DNA of 64,000 bases. Source: DATGLE01 sp035294325 (GTDB taxonomy: Bacteria > Chloroflexota > Ktedonobacteria > Ktedonobacterales > Ktedonobacteraceae). Positions 24,456-32,767 of the stretch are shown here, in pieces. The notes under the pieces were generated by a model, which was given only the letters and a program-made list of their open reading frames with translations, ran no database searches and had not been told where the DNA came from. The DNA is taken from positions 16,942 to 80,941 of the forward strand of contig DATGLE010000013.1 in the NCBI GenBank assembly GCA_035294325.1. The letters run 5' to 3'. Position 1 is the stretch's first letter. Each line of letters starts with the position of its first letter. The position numbers and the translations under genes were made by a program.

Positions 24456-24579
24456 CAGGGCTATGTAATGCTCGCCCGAAGCGGGGGTCAAGGGGGCGGC
24501 CGCCCCCTTGCGGGGCGCGGGGTGTCCCCGCCCAGACTCTTCCTTTCGGGCGTGGCGTGGGGAGCATTACATAGCCCTG
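24456..24579 (+). mobile_element. MITE copy 3 (124 bp) with 9-bp target duplication
   Basis: The best preserved copy: 18-bp terminal inverted repeats CAGGGCTATGTAATGCTC match perfectly at both ends. Flanking direct repeats tttctttga are perfect (24447-24455 and 24580-24588). It lies in the divergent murT/topA gap. It encodes nothing. Confidence 0.92.
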
Positions 24580-24921
24580 TTTCTTTGAAAAGCAGGGGTG
24601 CGGGGGACGGCAGTCCCCGGCGGAGCGCGAGGCGGGAAGTTGAGGAAACTTCCTGGGAGCGCAAAATACCTTTTCTCCCATCCCCATAAAGAATGGAAGA
24701 CCATTATTATAGTGAGGGATTAAGATGGAGGGGAGAGAATAAGACTATTGCGGAGGTGTGGTATGCTGCTCAGAAGGAAATTTTTGACTCAGCGGCACGT
24801 GTTTCATAGTCATGGGGTGGGGGACAAAGTAGCTACTTGCCAGCATATGCTATTCTATGCTGTGAAGCGAATGCACAAATATAAGCGGGTTCGAATATTA
24901 GTGAAGATCGGGTAATTGTTG
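24580..24921. other. Gap upstream of topA
   Basis: Next to the MITE is a small GC-rich stem (GGGGGAC/GTCCCC, about 24610-24628). Further on lies a weak extended -10 (TG-C-TATTCT, 24848-24856), about 65 bases before topA, that could serve topA. No gene was seen. Confidence 0.35.
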
Positions 24922-27438
24922 ATGGCAAAGAAACTTGTAATTGTAGAATCACCGGCCAAAGCCAAAACCATCGAAAAGTTCCTGGGCCGCGACTTCATCG
25001 TTCTCTCCTCAATGGGGCATATCATAGACCTGCCCAGGAAGGGGCTGGGTGTAAATACACGGAAGGATTTCGCGCCACAATACGAGATTATCGAGAAGAA
25101 AGACAAGCTGATAGACGAGTTGAAAGCTGCCTCCAGAAAGGCCGATGAGGTCTTCCTGGCGCCCGATCCTGATCGCGAGGGAGAATTTATTGCCTGGTCG
25201 TTAAAGAATGTGCTGGAATTGCGCAACCCGCATCGCGCCGTCTTCCATGAGATTACCAGGCGCGCGGTTCAGGAGGCGATCAACAAGCCGCGCGAAATCA
25301 ATGAGGACCTTTTCAATGCGCAGCAGGCGCGCCGTGTCCTTGATCGCCTGGTCGGCTATAAAATCAGCCCGCTGCTCTGGCGGCGCATTCAATCTGGCAC
25401 CAGCGCGGGCCGCGTGCAGTCCGTCGCCCTGCGCATGATCTGTGATCGTGAGGCCGAGATCCGCGCGTTTAAACCCGAGGAATACTGGAGCATTACCGCG
25501 CTGCTCAGCAAGCAGCGCCGTCCAGAGCGCTTCGAGGCCGTGCTGATCTCGCGGCTCAACGATATGGCAGCCGTCAATGGCGAGGAGGGGGAGGAACCGG
25601 GGGCAGCGGAGGAACAGAACGGTGCGAATGGTACTAATGGGGCAAAGGCCGCGAAGAGGGAGAAGGGACGCATCAAAATCTCCTCTAAAGAGGAAGCCGA
25701 TACGATCCTGGCCGAGTTGCAGGGTGCGGCCTACAGCGTTCTGAAATACGAGGAGCGCGAACAGCGTCGCCAGCCGTATCTGCCGTACACGACAAGCACG
25801 ATGCAGCAGGATGCCTCGGCGCGGCTCTACTTCAAGCCTAAGAAGACGATGAGCCTGGCGCAGCAGCTCTATGAGGGTATCGAACTGGGAGCGCGCGGTC
25901 ATCAGGGCCTCATCACCTACATGCGTACCGACTCGACGCGCATCTCCGAGGAGGCGCAGGCGGCTGTCAAGTCCTATATCGCGCAGGAATTCGGGCAGCC
26001 CTACGTTGGCGCGGGACGTACCGGCAGGGCAAAGGCCACCACCCAGGACGCGCACGAGGCTATCCGCCCCACCGATGTGACGCTGACGCCGCAGGAGGTC
26101 AGGCCATATCTGAGCGCCGATCAATTCAAACTTTACAATCTGATCTGGCGCCGTTTCGTGGCAAGCTTTATGGCTCCGGCGATCTTCGATACCGTGCGGG
26201 TAGACATTGTGGCGAAACAGTATGTCTTCCGCGCCACTGGCTCGAACCTGAAGTTCCCCGGCTTCTACGCCGTCTGGCCGCGCGAGGAGGACGAGCGTCT
26301 CCTGCCCACTATGCAGGTAAACGAAGTGCTGGAGCTGCACGAACTCAAGCCGGAGCAGCATTTCACGCAGCCGCCGCCGCGCTATACGGAGGCCAGTTTA
26401 ATCAAGGAGCTTGAGGAGCAGGGCATTGGCCGCCCCAGCACCTATGTCACGATCCTGAGTACCATTCAGGATCGTGGCTATGTTGACCAGGAGCAGCGCC
26501 GTTTTGTGCCGACCTGGCTGGGCGAGACGGTCAACGAGGTGATGAACAAGCACTTCCCCGAGATCGTGGATATCGGTTTTACCGCCGAGATGGAGCGTAA
26601 CCTTGATGATGTCGAGGAAGGACGCCGCTCCTGGACGGAGTTTCTGCGTAATTTCTATGGCGGCTTCAAGACGACGATGGAGAAGGCCGAGGCGGAGATG
26701 GATCGTGTGCAGAAGCCTGTGGAGGAGATCGATGAGCAGTGCCCGGACTGTGGGCGTAAACTCGTTATTCGCACTGGCCGCTTCGGGCGTTTTATCTCCT
26801 GCTCGGGGTTCCCCGAGTGCCGCTACAGACGCTCCTTCGTGAATAAAACGGGCGCGTTCTGTCCCCTCTGCGGCGGCGACCTGGTGGAGCGCAAGACCAG
26901 GCAGAAGAAGCGCATCTTTTACGGCTGCGCGAATTATCCGGCCTGCAACTTCGCGATCTGGGAGCGCCCGGTGCCCGATCTCTGCCCAAAGTGCGGCGGG
27001 TTGATGGTCATTCCCAGGGGCGGCCAGGAGCCGGTCTGCTATCAGGAGGTTATCGCTGTGCGGCGCGATGCCGAGGCCCAGCCTTTGCAGGAGGAAGAGA
27101 AGAAGGCAGCGCGAACGCGCAAGAAAGCCTTGACGACGGAGAAAACACCTGCCGCACGCGGAACGGCACGCAAGGCTGCAACGACCAGAAAAGCCAGGAC
27201 GAAGGTAAGTGCAGAGGCAGATACAGAAGAGGCCGTAACCGCGCAGGCGAAGGATACCAGGAAAGCCACAAGAGCTTCCTCGCGCGTTACCACCGCAGGG
27301 AAAGCAACAACCCGCGCGACTACGACCAGGAAAACAGGGCAACATGCAACTCCTGCTGATACTTCTGAGACAGGAAAGAAAAGTACCAGCGCCAAAGCGG
27401 CTGCCAGAGGCGAACTCAAGACAAGGACGGCCAGGTAG
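24922..27438 (+). CDS. topA: DNA topoisomerase I (type IA)
   Basis: Relaxes negative supercoils, 838 residues from the ATG at 24922 (MAKKLVIVESPAKA). The TOPRIM domain has the E of VIVESPAKA and the DPDREGE metal site. The catalytic tyrosine is Y333 in LITYMRTDSTRIS. A low-complexity insert (about residues 218-248, EEG/NGTNG-rich) interrupts the domain. Two complete Cys4 zinc fingers (CPDC...CSGFPEC; CPLC...CANYPAC) and a truncated third follow. The last 120 residues are a Lys/Arg/Thr/Ala-rich tail likely to bind DNA non-specifically, similar to tails on actinobacterial TopA. The RBS is weak. Confidence 0.95.
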   Translation: MAKKLVIVESPAKAKTIEKFLGRDFIVLSSMGHIIDLPRKGLGVNTRKDFAPQYEIIEKKDKLIDELKAASRKADEVFLAPDPDREGEFIAWSLKNVLELRNPHRAVFHEITRRAVQEAINKPREINEDLFNAQQARRVLDRLVGYKISPLLWRRIQSGTSAGRVQSVALRMICDREAEIRAFKPEEYWSITALLSKQRRPERFEAVLISRLNDMAAVNGEEGEEPGAAEEQNGANGTNGAKAAKREKGRIKISSKEEADTILAELQGAAYSVLKYEEREQRRQPYLPYTTSTMQQDASARLYFKPKKTMSLAQQLYEGIELGARGHQGLITYMRTDSTRISEEAQAAVKSYIAQEFGQPYVGAGRTGRAKATTQDAHEAIRPTDVTLTPQEVRPYLSADQFKLYNLIWRRFVASFMAPAIFDTVRVDIVAKQYVFRATGSNLKFPGFYAVWPREEDERLLPTMQVNEVLELHELKPEQHFTQPPPRYTEASLIKELEEQGIGRPSTYVTILSTIQDRGYVDQEQRRFVPTWLGETVNEVMNKHFPEIVDIGFTAEMERNLDDVEEGRRSWTEFLRNFYGGFKTTMEKAEAEMDRVQKPVEEIDEQCPDCGRKLVIRTGRFGRFISCSGFPECRYRRSFVNKTGAFCPLCGGDLVERKTRQKKRIFYGCANYPACNFAIWERPVPDLCPKCGGLMVIPRGGQEPVCYQEVIAVRRDAEAQPLQEEEKKAARTRKKALTTEKTPAARGTARKAATTRKARTKVSAEADTEEAVTAQAKDTRKATRASSRVTTAGKATTRATTTRKTGQHATPADTSETGKKSTSAKAAARGELKTRTAR

Positions 27439-27468
27439 CCGCGAAAAGCAGATATAAGGTAAGCAATG

Positions 27469-27477
27469 TGATATAAT
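27469..27477 (+). promoter_or_regulatory. Extended -10 promoter for the isocitrate dehydrogenase gene
   Basis: TG-A-TATAAT (27469-27477), identical to the element before hpf, lies 59 bases before the start codon in the 97-base gap after topA. Confidence 0.6.
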
Positions 27478-27535
27478 CGCAAATAGTTTACCACCCTCCC
27501 CATCGAGGTAAGTTCTGCAATTATTGGAGGATTTC

Positions 27536-28621
27536 ATGTCGCATGCAGTGACGCTCATTCCCGGCGACGGGACGGGGCCAGAAATTACCGGAGCGACACG
27601 CCGCGTCCTTGAAGCTACTGGCGTTCAGTTTGAATGGGACATACGGCAAGCGGGAGCGGAGACACTGGAGAAGTATGGCACGGTACTACCAGATGATGTC
27701 ATTGAGTCGATCAAGCAGACAAAGGTCGGGCTGAAAGGACCGATCACTACCCCCATTGGCAAAGGGCAGCGCAGTGCGAATGTAACGCTGCGCAAAAAGC
27801 TCGATCTCTATGCAAATCTTCGGCCTGCGAAAACCTATCCGGGGCTACGCTCTCGTTATGAGCATATTGATTTAGTGATTGTGCGCGAGAATACGGAGGA
27901 CCTGTACGCCGGCATCGAGTTTCAGCGCGGAACTCCAGAGCATGAGCAGATCCTGGAAGTAATCGCACGCACAACGGGACACCAGCTCGACACAAATTCG
28001 GCGCTGAGTATCAAATATATCTCTGTCGCCGCCTCGCGCCGGATCGTCAAGTTTGCCTTTGAATACGCTCGCGCCAATAAACGACGCAAGGTTACTGCCG
28101 TTCATAAGGCCAATATTATGCGGCTCTCCGATGGCCTGTTTCTCACCATGGCCCACGAGGTCTCCAAAGAGTATCCTGATATCCAGTATGAAGATCGTAT
28201 CGTGGATAATATGTGCATGCAACTGGTGCAGAAGCCGGAACTCTATGACGTGCTCGTGTTACCCAATCTCTATGGCGATATCATCTCGGACTTATCGGCG
28301 GGTCTGATCGGCGGACTGGGAGTCGCGCCGGGAGCCAATATCGGCAGCCAGTACGCTATTTTCGAGCCTGTGCATGGCAGCGCTCCGAAATATGCCGGGC
28401 AGAATAAGGTCAATCCGATGGCGATGATGTTTTCCGGGGTGATGATGCTGCGCCATTTGAACGAGCGCGATGCCGCCGAACGGCTGGAGAAGGCGCTGAC
28501 GCAGGTGATCGCCGAGGGCAAGAATGTGACCTATGATCTCAAGCCGCGCCCGGACGATCCCACCGCCGTCGGTACCACACAGGTTGCCGATGCTGTCATT
28601 GAGAAGCTATCGAAACTGTAA
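27536..28621 (+). CDS. icd: Isocitrate/isopropylmalate-family dehydrogenase, probably isocitrate dehydrogenase
   Basis: Oxidative decarboxylation of isocitrate to 2-oxoglutarate, 361 residues from an ATG with GGAGG 5 bases upstream. Substrate motifs: IPGDGTGPE, NLRPAKTYPGLRSRY, VIVRENTEDLYAGIE, the KANIMR lysine loop, and the metal-binding aspartates around NLYGDIISDLSAG. The size and the VIVRENTEDLYAGIE block resemble NAD-type enzymes. However, the cofactor loop reads HGSAPKYAGQNKVNP, with the Lys-Tyr pair that in E. coli IDH contacts the 2'-phosphate of NADP. Cofactor choice therefore needs assay. The gene is monocistronic, ending at a hairpin shared with convergent glpX. Confidence 0.88.
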   Translation: MSHAVTLIPGDGTGPEITGATRRVLEATGVQFEWDIRQAGAETLEKYGTVLPDDVIESIKQTKVGLKGPITTPIGKGQRSANVTLRKKLDLYANLRPAKTYPGLRSRYEHIDLVIVRENTEDLYAGIEFQRGTPEHEQILEVIARTTGHQLDTNSALSIKYISVAASRRIVKFAFEYARANKRRKVTAVHKANIMRLSDGLFLTMAHEVSKEYPDIQYEDRIVDNMCMQLVQKPELYDVLVLPNLYGDIISDLSAGLIGGLGVAPGANIGSQYAIFEPVHGSAPKYAGQNKVNPMAMMFSGVMMLRHLNERDAAERLEKALTQVIAEGKNVTYDLKPRPDDPTAVGTTQVADAVIEKLSKL

Positions 28622-28644
28622 CCCTTCAAGTTTCCTCGCCGTCT

Positions 28645-28681
28645 CCGGCGGCTGGTCCGTCAGTGGCGGACCAGCCGCCGG
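28645..28681. terminator. Bidirectional hairpin between icd and glpX
   Basis: A perfect 15-bp GC-rich stem (28645-28659 with 28667-28681) and 7-base loop lie between convergent genes. No long U-run follows. Confidence 0.6.
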
Positions 28682-28711
28682 CGCGGAGTCACCAGAAAGG
28701 CGGGCGCTGCG

Positions 28712-29746
28712 TTATTTTGCGGGCCGCGATGAGGGCGGGAGCTTCCCCTGTCCATTCCTGCGCCATTTGTGGCGCGCCTGGATATAGCGCACGGTCCCTG
28801 AGCGAGAGCGCATCATGACCGATGAGGTGCGTGCGCCCCAGCCAAAGTACTGCACGCCGTCGAGCAGTTCGCCGCTGGTAATACCGGTGGCCGCGAAGCA
28901 AACATCATCGCCTTTCACCAGGTCGTCGGTGCGGTAAACTTTTTCCAGATCGATACCGTCCGCTTTCAGCTTGTCGCGCTCCTGGTCGTTGCGCGGCCAG
29001 ATCTTGCACTGGATTTCTCCGCCGATACATTTAATCGCCGCCGCTGCCAGCACCGCCTCGGGCGCGCCGCCAATGCCCATCAGGACATCGACGCCGCGAT
29101 AGTCTTCCATTGCCGCCTGAATAGCCGCCGATACGTCGCCGTCGGTAATCAGGCGAATGCGCGCCCCGACCTCACGTATCTGCCGGATTATCTCCTGGTG
29201 GCGCGGGCGATCCAGAATAATTACCGTCAGGTCGTCGATGTGACTTTCGCGCACGCGCGCGATGCGATCCAGGTTCACAGCAACGGGTGCATTAATATCG
29301 ATGACATGCTTCATTGCCGGTCCCACAGCGATCTTTTCCATATAAAAGACGCCCGGCGGCGCAGAGAACATGGTACCTCGCCCCGACGTTGCCACAACCG
29401 CGAGCGCGCCGGGCAGGCCGAGCGAGAGCAGGCGTGTGCCGTCTACGGGATCGACGGCAACATCAACATCGGGAGGGTTGCCGTTGCCCACTTCCTCTCC
29501 GATGTAGAGCATGGGCGCCTCGTCTTTCTCCCCTTCGCCGATGACCACAACGCCGTGCATGTCAACGCCGTCGAGCGCATGACGCATGGCGTCAACGGCG
29601 GCCTGGTCCACCATCTCCTTATTGCCTTTGCCCATCCAGCGTCCGGCGCTCAGGGCTGCGGCCTCGGTGACACGTACCAGCTCCATTGCCAGATTGCGTT
29701 CTTGTGTACGAGATTGCTCAAAGCGCTCTTCTTCTTGAGTTTGCAA
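28712..29746 (-). CDS. glpX: Fructose-1,6-bisphosphatase class II (GlpX)
   Basis: Gluconeogenic phosphatase, 344 residues, metal-dependent. The metal and substrate motifs are GEGEKDEAPMLYIGEEVG and DPVDGTR; GIGGAPEAVLAAAAIKC and the ATGIT block near the C-terminus are also typical of GlpX. The best start is a TTG at 29746 because AAAGGAGGA lies 5-6 bases before it; an ATG at 29686 lacks such a site. The start lies 20 bases after the gmk stop, so the two genes are co-transcribed. In many bacteria class II enzymes also act on sedoheptulose-1,7-bisphosphate; not decidable here. Confidence 0.94.
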   Translation of the reverse strand: MQTQEEERFEQSRTQERNLAMELVRVTEAAALSAGRWMGKGNKEMVDQAAVDAMRHALDGVDMHGVVVIGEGEKDEAPMLYIGEEVGNGNPPDVDVAVDPVDGTRLLSLGLPGALAVVATSGRGTMFSAPPGVFYMEKIAVGPAMKHVIDINAPVAVNLDRIARVRESHIDDLTVIILDRPRHQEIIRQIREVGARIRLITDGDVSAAIQAAMEDYRGVDVLMGIGGAPEAVLAAAAIKCIGGEIQCKIWPRNDQERDKLKADGIDLEKVYRTDDLVKGDDVCFAATGITSGELLDGVQYFGWGARTSSVMMRSRSGTVRYIQARHKWRRNGQGKLPPSSRPAK

Positions 29747-29765
29747 TGTATCCTCCTTTGAGTTG

Positions 29766-30425
29766 TCAGATGCTTACATAACGGGGATGGGTTCGGCAGT
29801 GCTCGGCCAGCATGATCGCACGGAGGCAGGTAACTGCTGCCTCAAGATGGCCCTGACGATTCTCGACGACGTAATCGTAGTGATCGCGCTCTGCCAGCTC
29901 TTTCTGTGCATCGGCCAGGCGCCGCGCTCGCTCGTCCGCGGTCTCCGTCTGGCGATTGGTCAGGCGCTCAACGAGTTCCTCGACGGAACCGGGCACCAGG
30001 AAAATAAAGATGGCCCCTGGCAGTTTCTTGCGCACTGTTGCGGCTCCCTGCACATCGATCTTGAGCAGCACATCGCGTCCTGCCCGCAGATTCTCCCTGA
30101 TCTGTTGCAGCGGTTGCCCGTACCAGTTGCCATGCACATTCGCGAACTCGAGCAGTTCGTCGCGGGCAACCATCTGCTCAAATTCCTGCTGGCTCACGAA
30201 GAGATAGGGGTTGCCCTGGCTTTCGCCGGGGCGGGGCGCGCGCGTAGTAACGGACGCGACGACGTGAAAATCCATGCCCTGATCCTTAAGGGCCTTGATA
30301 ACGGTATCTTTTCCGGTTCCAGAGGGCGCTGAAAGCACAAAGAGCAGTCCCTGCTGCTGCGGTGGCCGTAAATCGTGGGATGCGGAAGCAGGCTGAGGCA
30401 TGGGTTTCTCTGTCTCAAGTTGCAT
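29766..30425 (-). CDS. gmk: Guanylate kinase
   Basis: Phosphorylates GMP to GDP, 219 residues from the ATG at 30425 (AGGAAG 7 bases upstream; a TTG 24 bases earlier is less likely). P-loop SAPSGTGKDT, the GMP-binding SVTTRAPRPGE block, and the ...FANVHGNWYG and DVQGAATVRKK segments are all in place. The lid region (RLTNRQTETADERARR) is present. A Pro/Gln-rich N-terminal tail of about 25 residues is extra. It is first gene of gmk-glpX. Confidence 0.95.
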   Translation of the reverse strand: MQLETEKPMPQPASASHDLRPPQQQGLLFVLSAPSGTGKDTVIKALKDQGMDFHVVASVTTRAPRPGESQGNPYLFVSQQEFEQMVARDELLEFANVHGNWYGQPLQQIRENLRAGRDVLLKIDVQGAATVRKKLPGAIFIFLVPGSVEELVERLTNRQTETADERARRLADAQKELAERDHYDYVVENRQGHLEAAVTCLRAIMLAEHCRTHPRYVSI

Positions 30426-30625
30426 ACGTTTCTTCCTGGTGTTGTGCAAGGTAGCGAGGATGATATACGAATAGCGAACTCTTTGCTATACTGTTCATCG
30501 ACAAGCTCACAGAGGGCGACCATGAAGCCGCGACCTCCGTGGGTGAACAGGAACTCATAATCCTATTGTACAACATGTGGTTTGAAATTCGGTAGCCACT
30601 TTCTATGCCTGAGATTGGAGATGCT

Positions 30626-32548
30626 ATGCAGATAGATGCCCTGACGCTTGCGGCGGTTGCTGACGAGTGGCGCTCCCTGCTGATCGGGGCGCGCATCGAT
30701 ACAGTTATTCAACCAACCGAGCACGCCATTGCTATACAGTGCTATGCGCCCCCGGCCCCGCATCGCGCGGGCCAGAACCGCTGGCTCTATCTCTCGGCTC
30801 ATCCCCAACTGGCGCGCGCGCACCTGACCGGCTTCAAACCGGCGAGAATTAGCAGCGAGCCGCCGCCGTTTGTGATGCTGCTGCGCAAGCATCTGGAGGG
30901 GGCGCGTATCGAAGCCATTGCACAACCACGCTGGGAGCGCGTGCTGGAGATCGTCGCCGGCTATCGCAGCGGTGCCAGCCCTGAGAGCGATGAGCGCGTC
31001 CGTTTCCGTCTCATCATCGAGATGATGGGCCGCTTCAGTAACATTATCCTCTGTGACGAGCAGGGATTGATCCTGGGCTGTCTCAGGCGCGTGGGCGCTG
31101 AGGTCAATCGTTATCGCATCATCGCGCCTGGCACGCAGTATATGCCGCCTCCGCCGCAGCAGCGCACTGTGCTGGGTCAGGCGCTGCCGCGACTGGATCC
31201 GGCCACCATCACGGCCTCTCAACTGGCACTCAGCGCTACCGAGGAGGCTGCCGCGCCGGAACCGGCAGCGGAGAAGAGAAAACGCGTCCCCGAACGACCC
31301 ACGCTGTGGCGACTGCTCACGCGGCAGGTGCTCGGCTTTGGCCCACAGCTTGCGCGCGAGGCCGTCTATCGCGCCACCGGGGACGCCGAGGCCGATGTTG
31401 AGAAGGCAGACGAGAGCGTGTGGGAGGAGCTGGCCTGGAACGTGCGCGACCTGGCCTCACTCTATGAGAGCCGCAAGTGGCAGCCGCAGGTCGCGGAACG
31501 CGTGGAAAACGGCGCCGCGCCGCGAGTTCCTGTCGCCATAGCCTCTTACGCGCTGGAGCAGTATGCTGCGGTTCCCGATATGCGGGTTCGCCGCGCTGCC
31601 TCGATCAATGAACTGCTCGATGAATACTATGCTCAGGCTGAATGGCGCGATGCGATGGACAGCGTGCGCGCGCCCATCCGCAAGATCTTGCAGACGCAGA
31701 TTGATCGCTGCAAACGCAAGGCGGAATTGCTGCGGCAGGAGATGGCAAGCTCCGAGGAGGCGGCGCGCTATCGTTTGCAGGGCGAGTTGCTGCTGGCGCA
31801 GCAGAACGAGGTCCCGCCGGGACAGAGCAGCGTAACCTTGCCGAACGTCTTCGAGGGCGATGAGGGGGCGACGGTGACGATCCCTCTCGATCCGCGCTTC
31901 GATGCCGTGGGCAATGCTAACCGGCTCTTTAACAGGTATCATAAACTGCGCCGCGCGCTCACGCTGGTGCCCGGCCAGATTGAACAGAACGATGCCGAAC
32001 TGGCGACGCTGGAGCAATTTATGGCCGACCTGCTGCTGGCCGAGACGCCTGCGGAGGTTGCGCTGGTCAGGGCCGAGGTGCAGGCGGCGGGCTATATCCG
32101 TGGAAAGGCGCTTCTGGACAAACGGGCGATGAAGGCCGCGAAGAAGAGCAGGGGCGGCAAACAGGCGAAAGGAAAACCTGTGCCGCCGGGAGGAGGCGTG
32201 CCGCTGTATCTACAGAGCCGCGATGGCTTTACGCTCCTGGTCGGGAAGAACAGCCGCCAGAACGAGGAGGTGACGTTCCGCCAGGCGGCGGCAAACGATA
32301 TCTGGCTGCATGCTCGCGGCGTGCCCGGCGCGCATGTCATCATCAAGGCGGCCGGGCGGGAGATCCCGCGCAGTACTATCGAGCAGGCCGCGAGCCTGGC
32401 CGCGTACTACAGCCAGGCCCGGGGAAGTACCAGCGTACCCGTTGATTATACGCTGCAACGCCATGTACGCCACATGAAAGGCGCCGGCCCCGGCATGGTC
32501 ATCTATGAGCGCGAACGCACGATTTATGCGACGCCACAAAATACATAG
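30626..32548 (+). CDS. rqcH: Ribosome quality control protein RqcH (NFACT family)
   Basis: Binds stalled 50S subunits carrying peptidyl-tRNA and directs alanine tailing of the nascent chain. From the ATG at 30626 (GGAG 8 bases upstream) it has 640 residues: NFACT-N domain (1-about 210), helix-hairpin-helix and a long coiled-coil middle (about 340-460), then NFACT-R near 525-640 with DIWLHARGVPGAHV. The pair known as Asp97-Arg98 in Bacillus RqcH reads E104-R105 here (PRWERVLEI). An Ala/Pro linker lies around residue 215. It has been annotated as fibronectin-binding protein in older data. Confidence 0.94.
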   Translation: MQIDALTLAAVADEWRSLLIGARIDTVIQPTEHAIAIQCYAPPAPHRAGQNRWLYLSAHPQLARAHLTGFKPARISSEPPPFVMLLRKHLEGARIEAIAQPRWERVLEIVAGYRSGASPESDERVRFRLIIEMMGRFSNIILCDEQGLILGCLRRVGAEVNRYRIIAPGTQYMPPPPQQRTVLGQALPRLDPATITASQLALSATEEAAAPEPAAEKRKRVPERPTLWRLLTRQVLGFGPQLAREAVYRATGDAEADVEKADESVWEELAWNVRDLASLYESRKWQPQVAERVENGAAPRVPVAIASYALEQYAAVPDMRVRRAASINELLDEYYAQAEWRDAMDSVRAPIRKILQTQIDRCKRKAELLRQEMASSEEAARYRLQGELLLAQQNEVPPGQSSVTLPNVFEGDEGATVTIPLDPRFDAVGNANRLFNRYHKLRRALTLVPGQIEQNDAELATLEQFMADLLLAETPAEVALVRAEVQAAGYIRGKALLDKRAMKAAKKSRGGKQAKGKPVPPGGGVPLYLQSRDGFTLLVGKNSRQNEEVTFRQAAANDIWLHARGVPGAHVIIKAAGREIPRSTIEQAASLAAYYSQARGSTSVPVDYTLQRHVRHMKGAGPGMVIYERERTIYATPQNT

Positions 32549-32637
32549 ATAATTCAGGGGCGAAGAGAGACTTGCGCTTCAAGATAATCTTTTGTGTGGC
32601 AATTAACACAAAACATGTAATAAAAGGGGTCAATGTA

Positions 32638-32660
32638 GAGACACCCCTTGCGGGTGTCTC
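32638..32660. terminator. Hairpin between convergent rqcH and rpoN
   Basis: A 9-bp stem GAGACACCC/GGGTGTCTC with loop CTTGC. The longer word GTAGAGACACCCCTTGCGGG resembles the palindrome arm at 37743-37769, so it belongs to the same dispersed repeat type. Confidence 0.5.
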
Positions 32661-32767
32661 CATGGACCACGCGGACCCCCTCTTTCTCGCCCTCGACCAG
32701 GAGGCGTGGTCAAGGAGGGAGCCGTCTTGTATGTCATTGGTATTCCTCCCTATCTCACCGCCATATC

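Noticed and set aside
24870..24905. GGGTTCGAATA resembling a tRNA T-loop
   Set aside because: No cloverleaf can be drawn: no acceptor stem pairs with the flanks and no anticodon or D arm is found upstream.
25201..27558. Two 386-codon frames on the reverse strand within topA
   Set aside because: Both lie opposite the highly conserved TopA frame and show no family motifs or ribosome binding sites.
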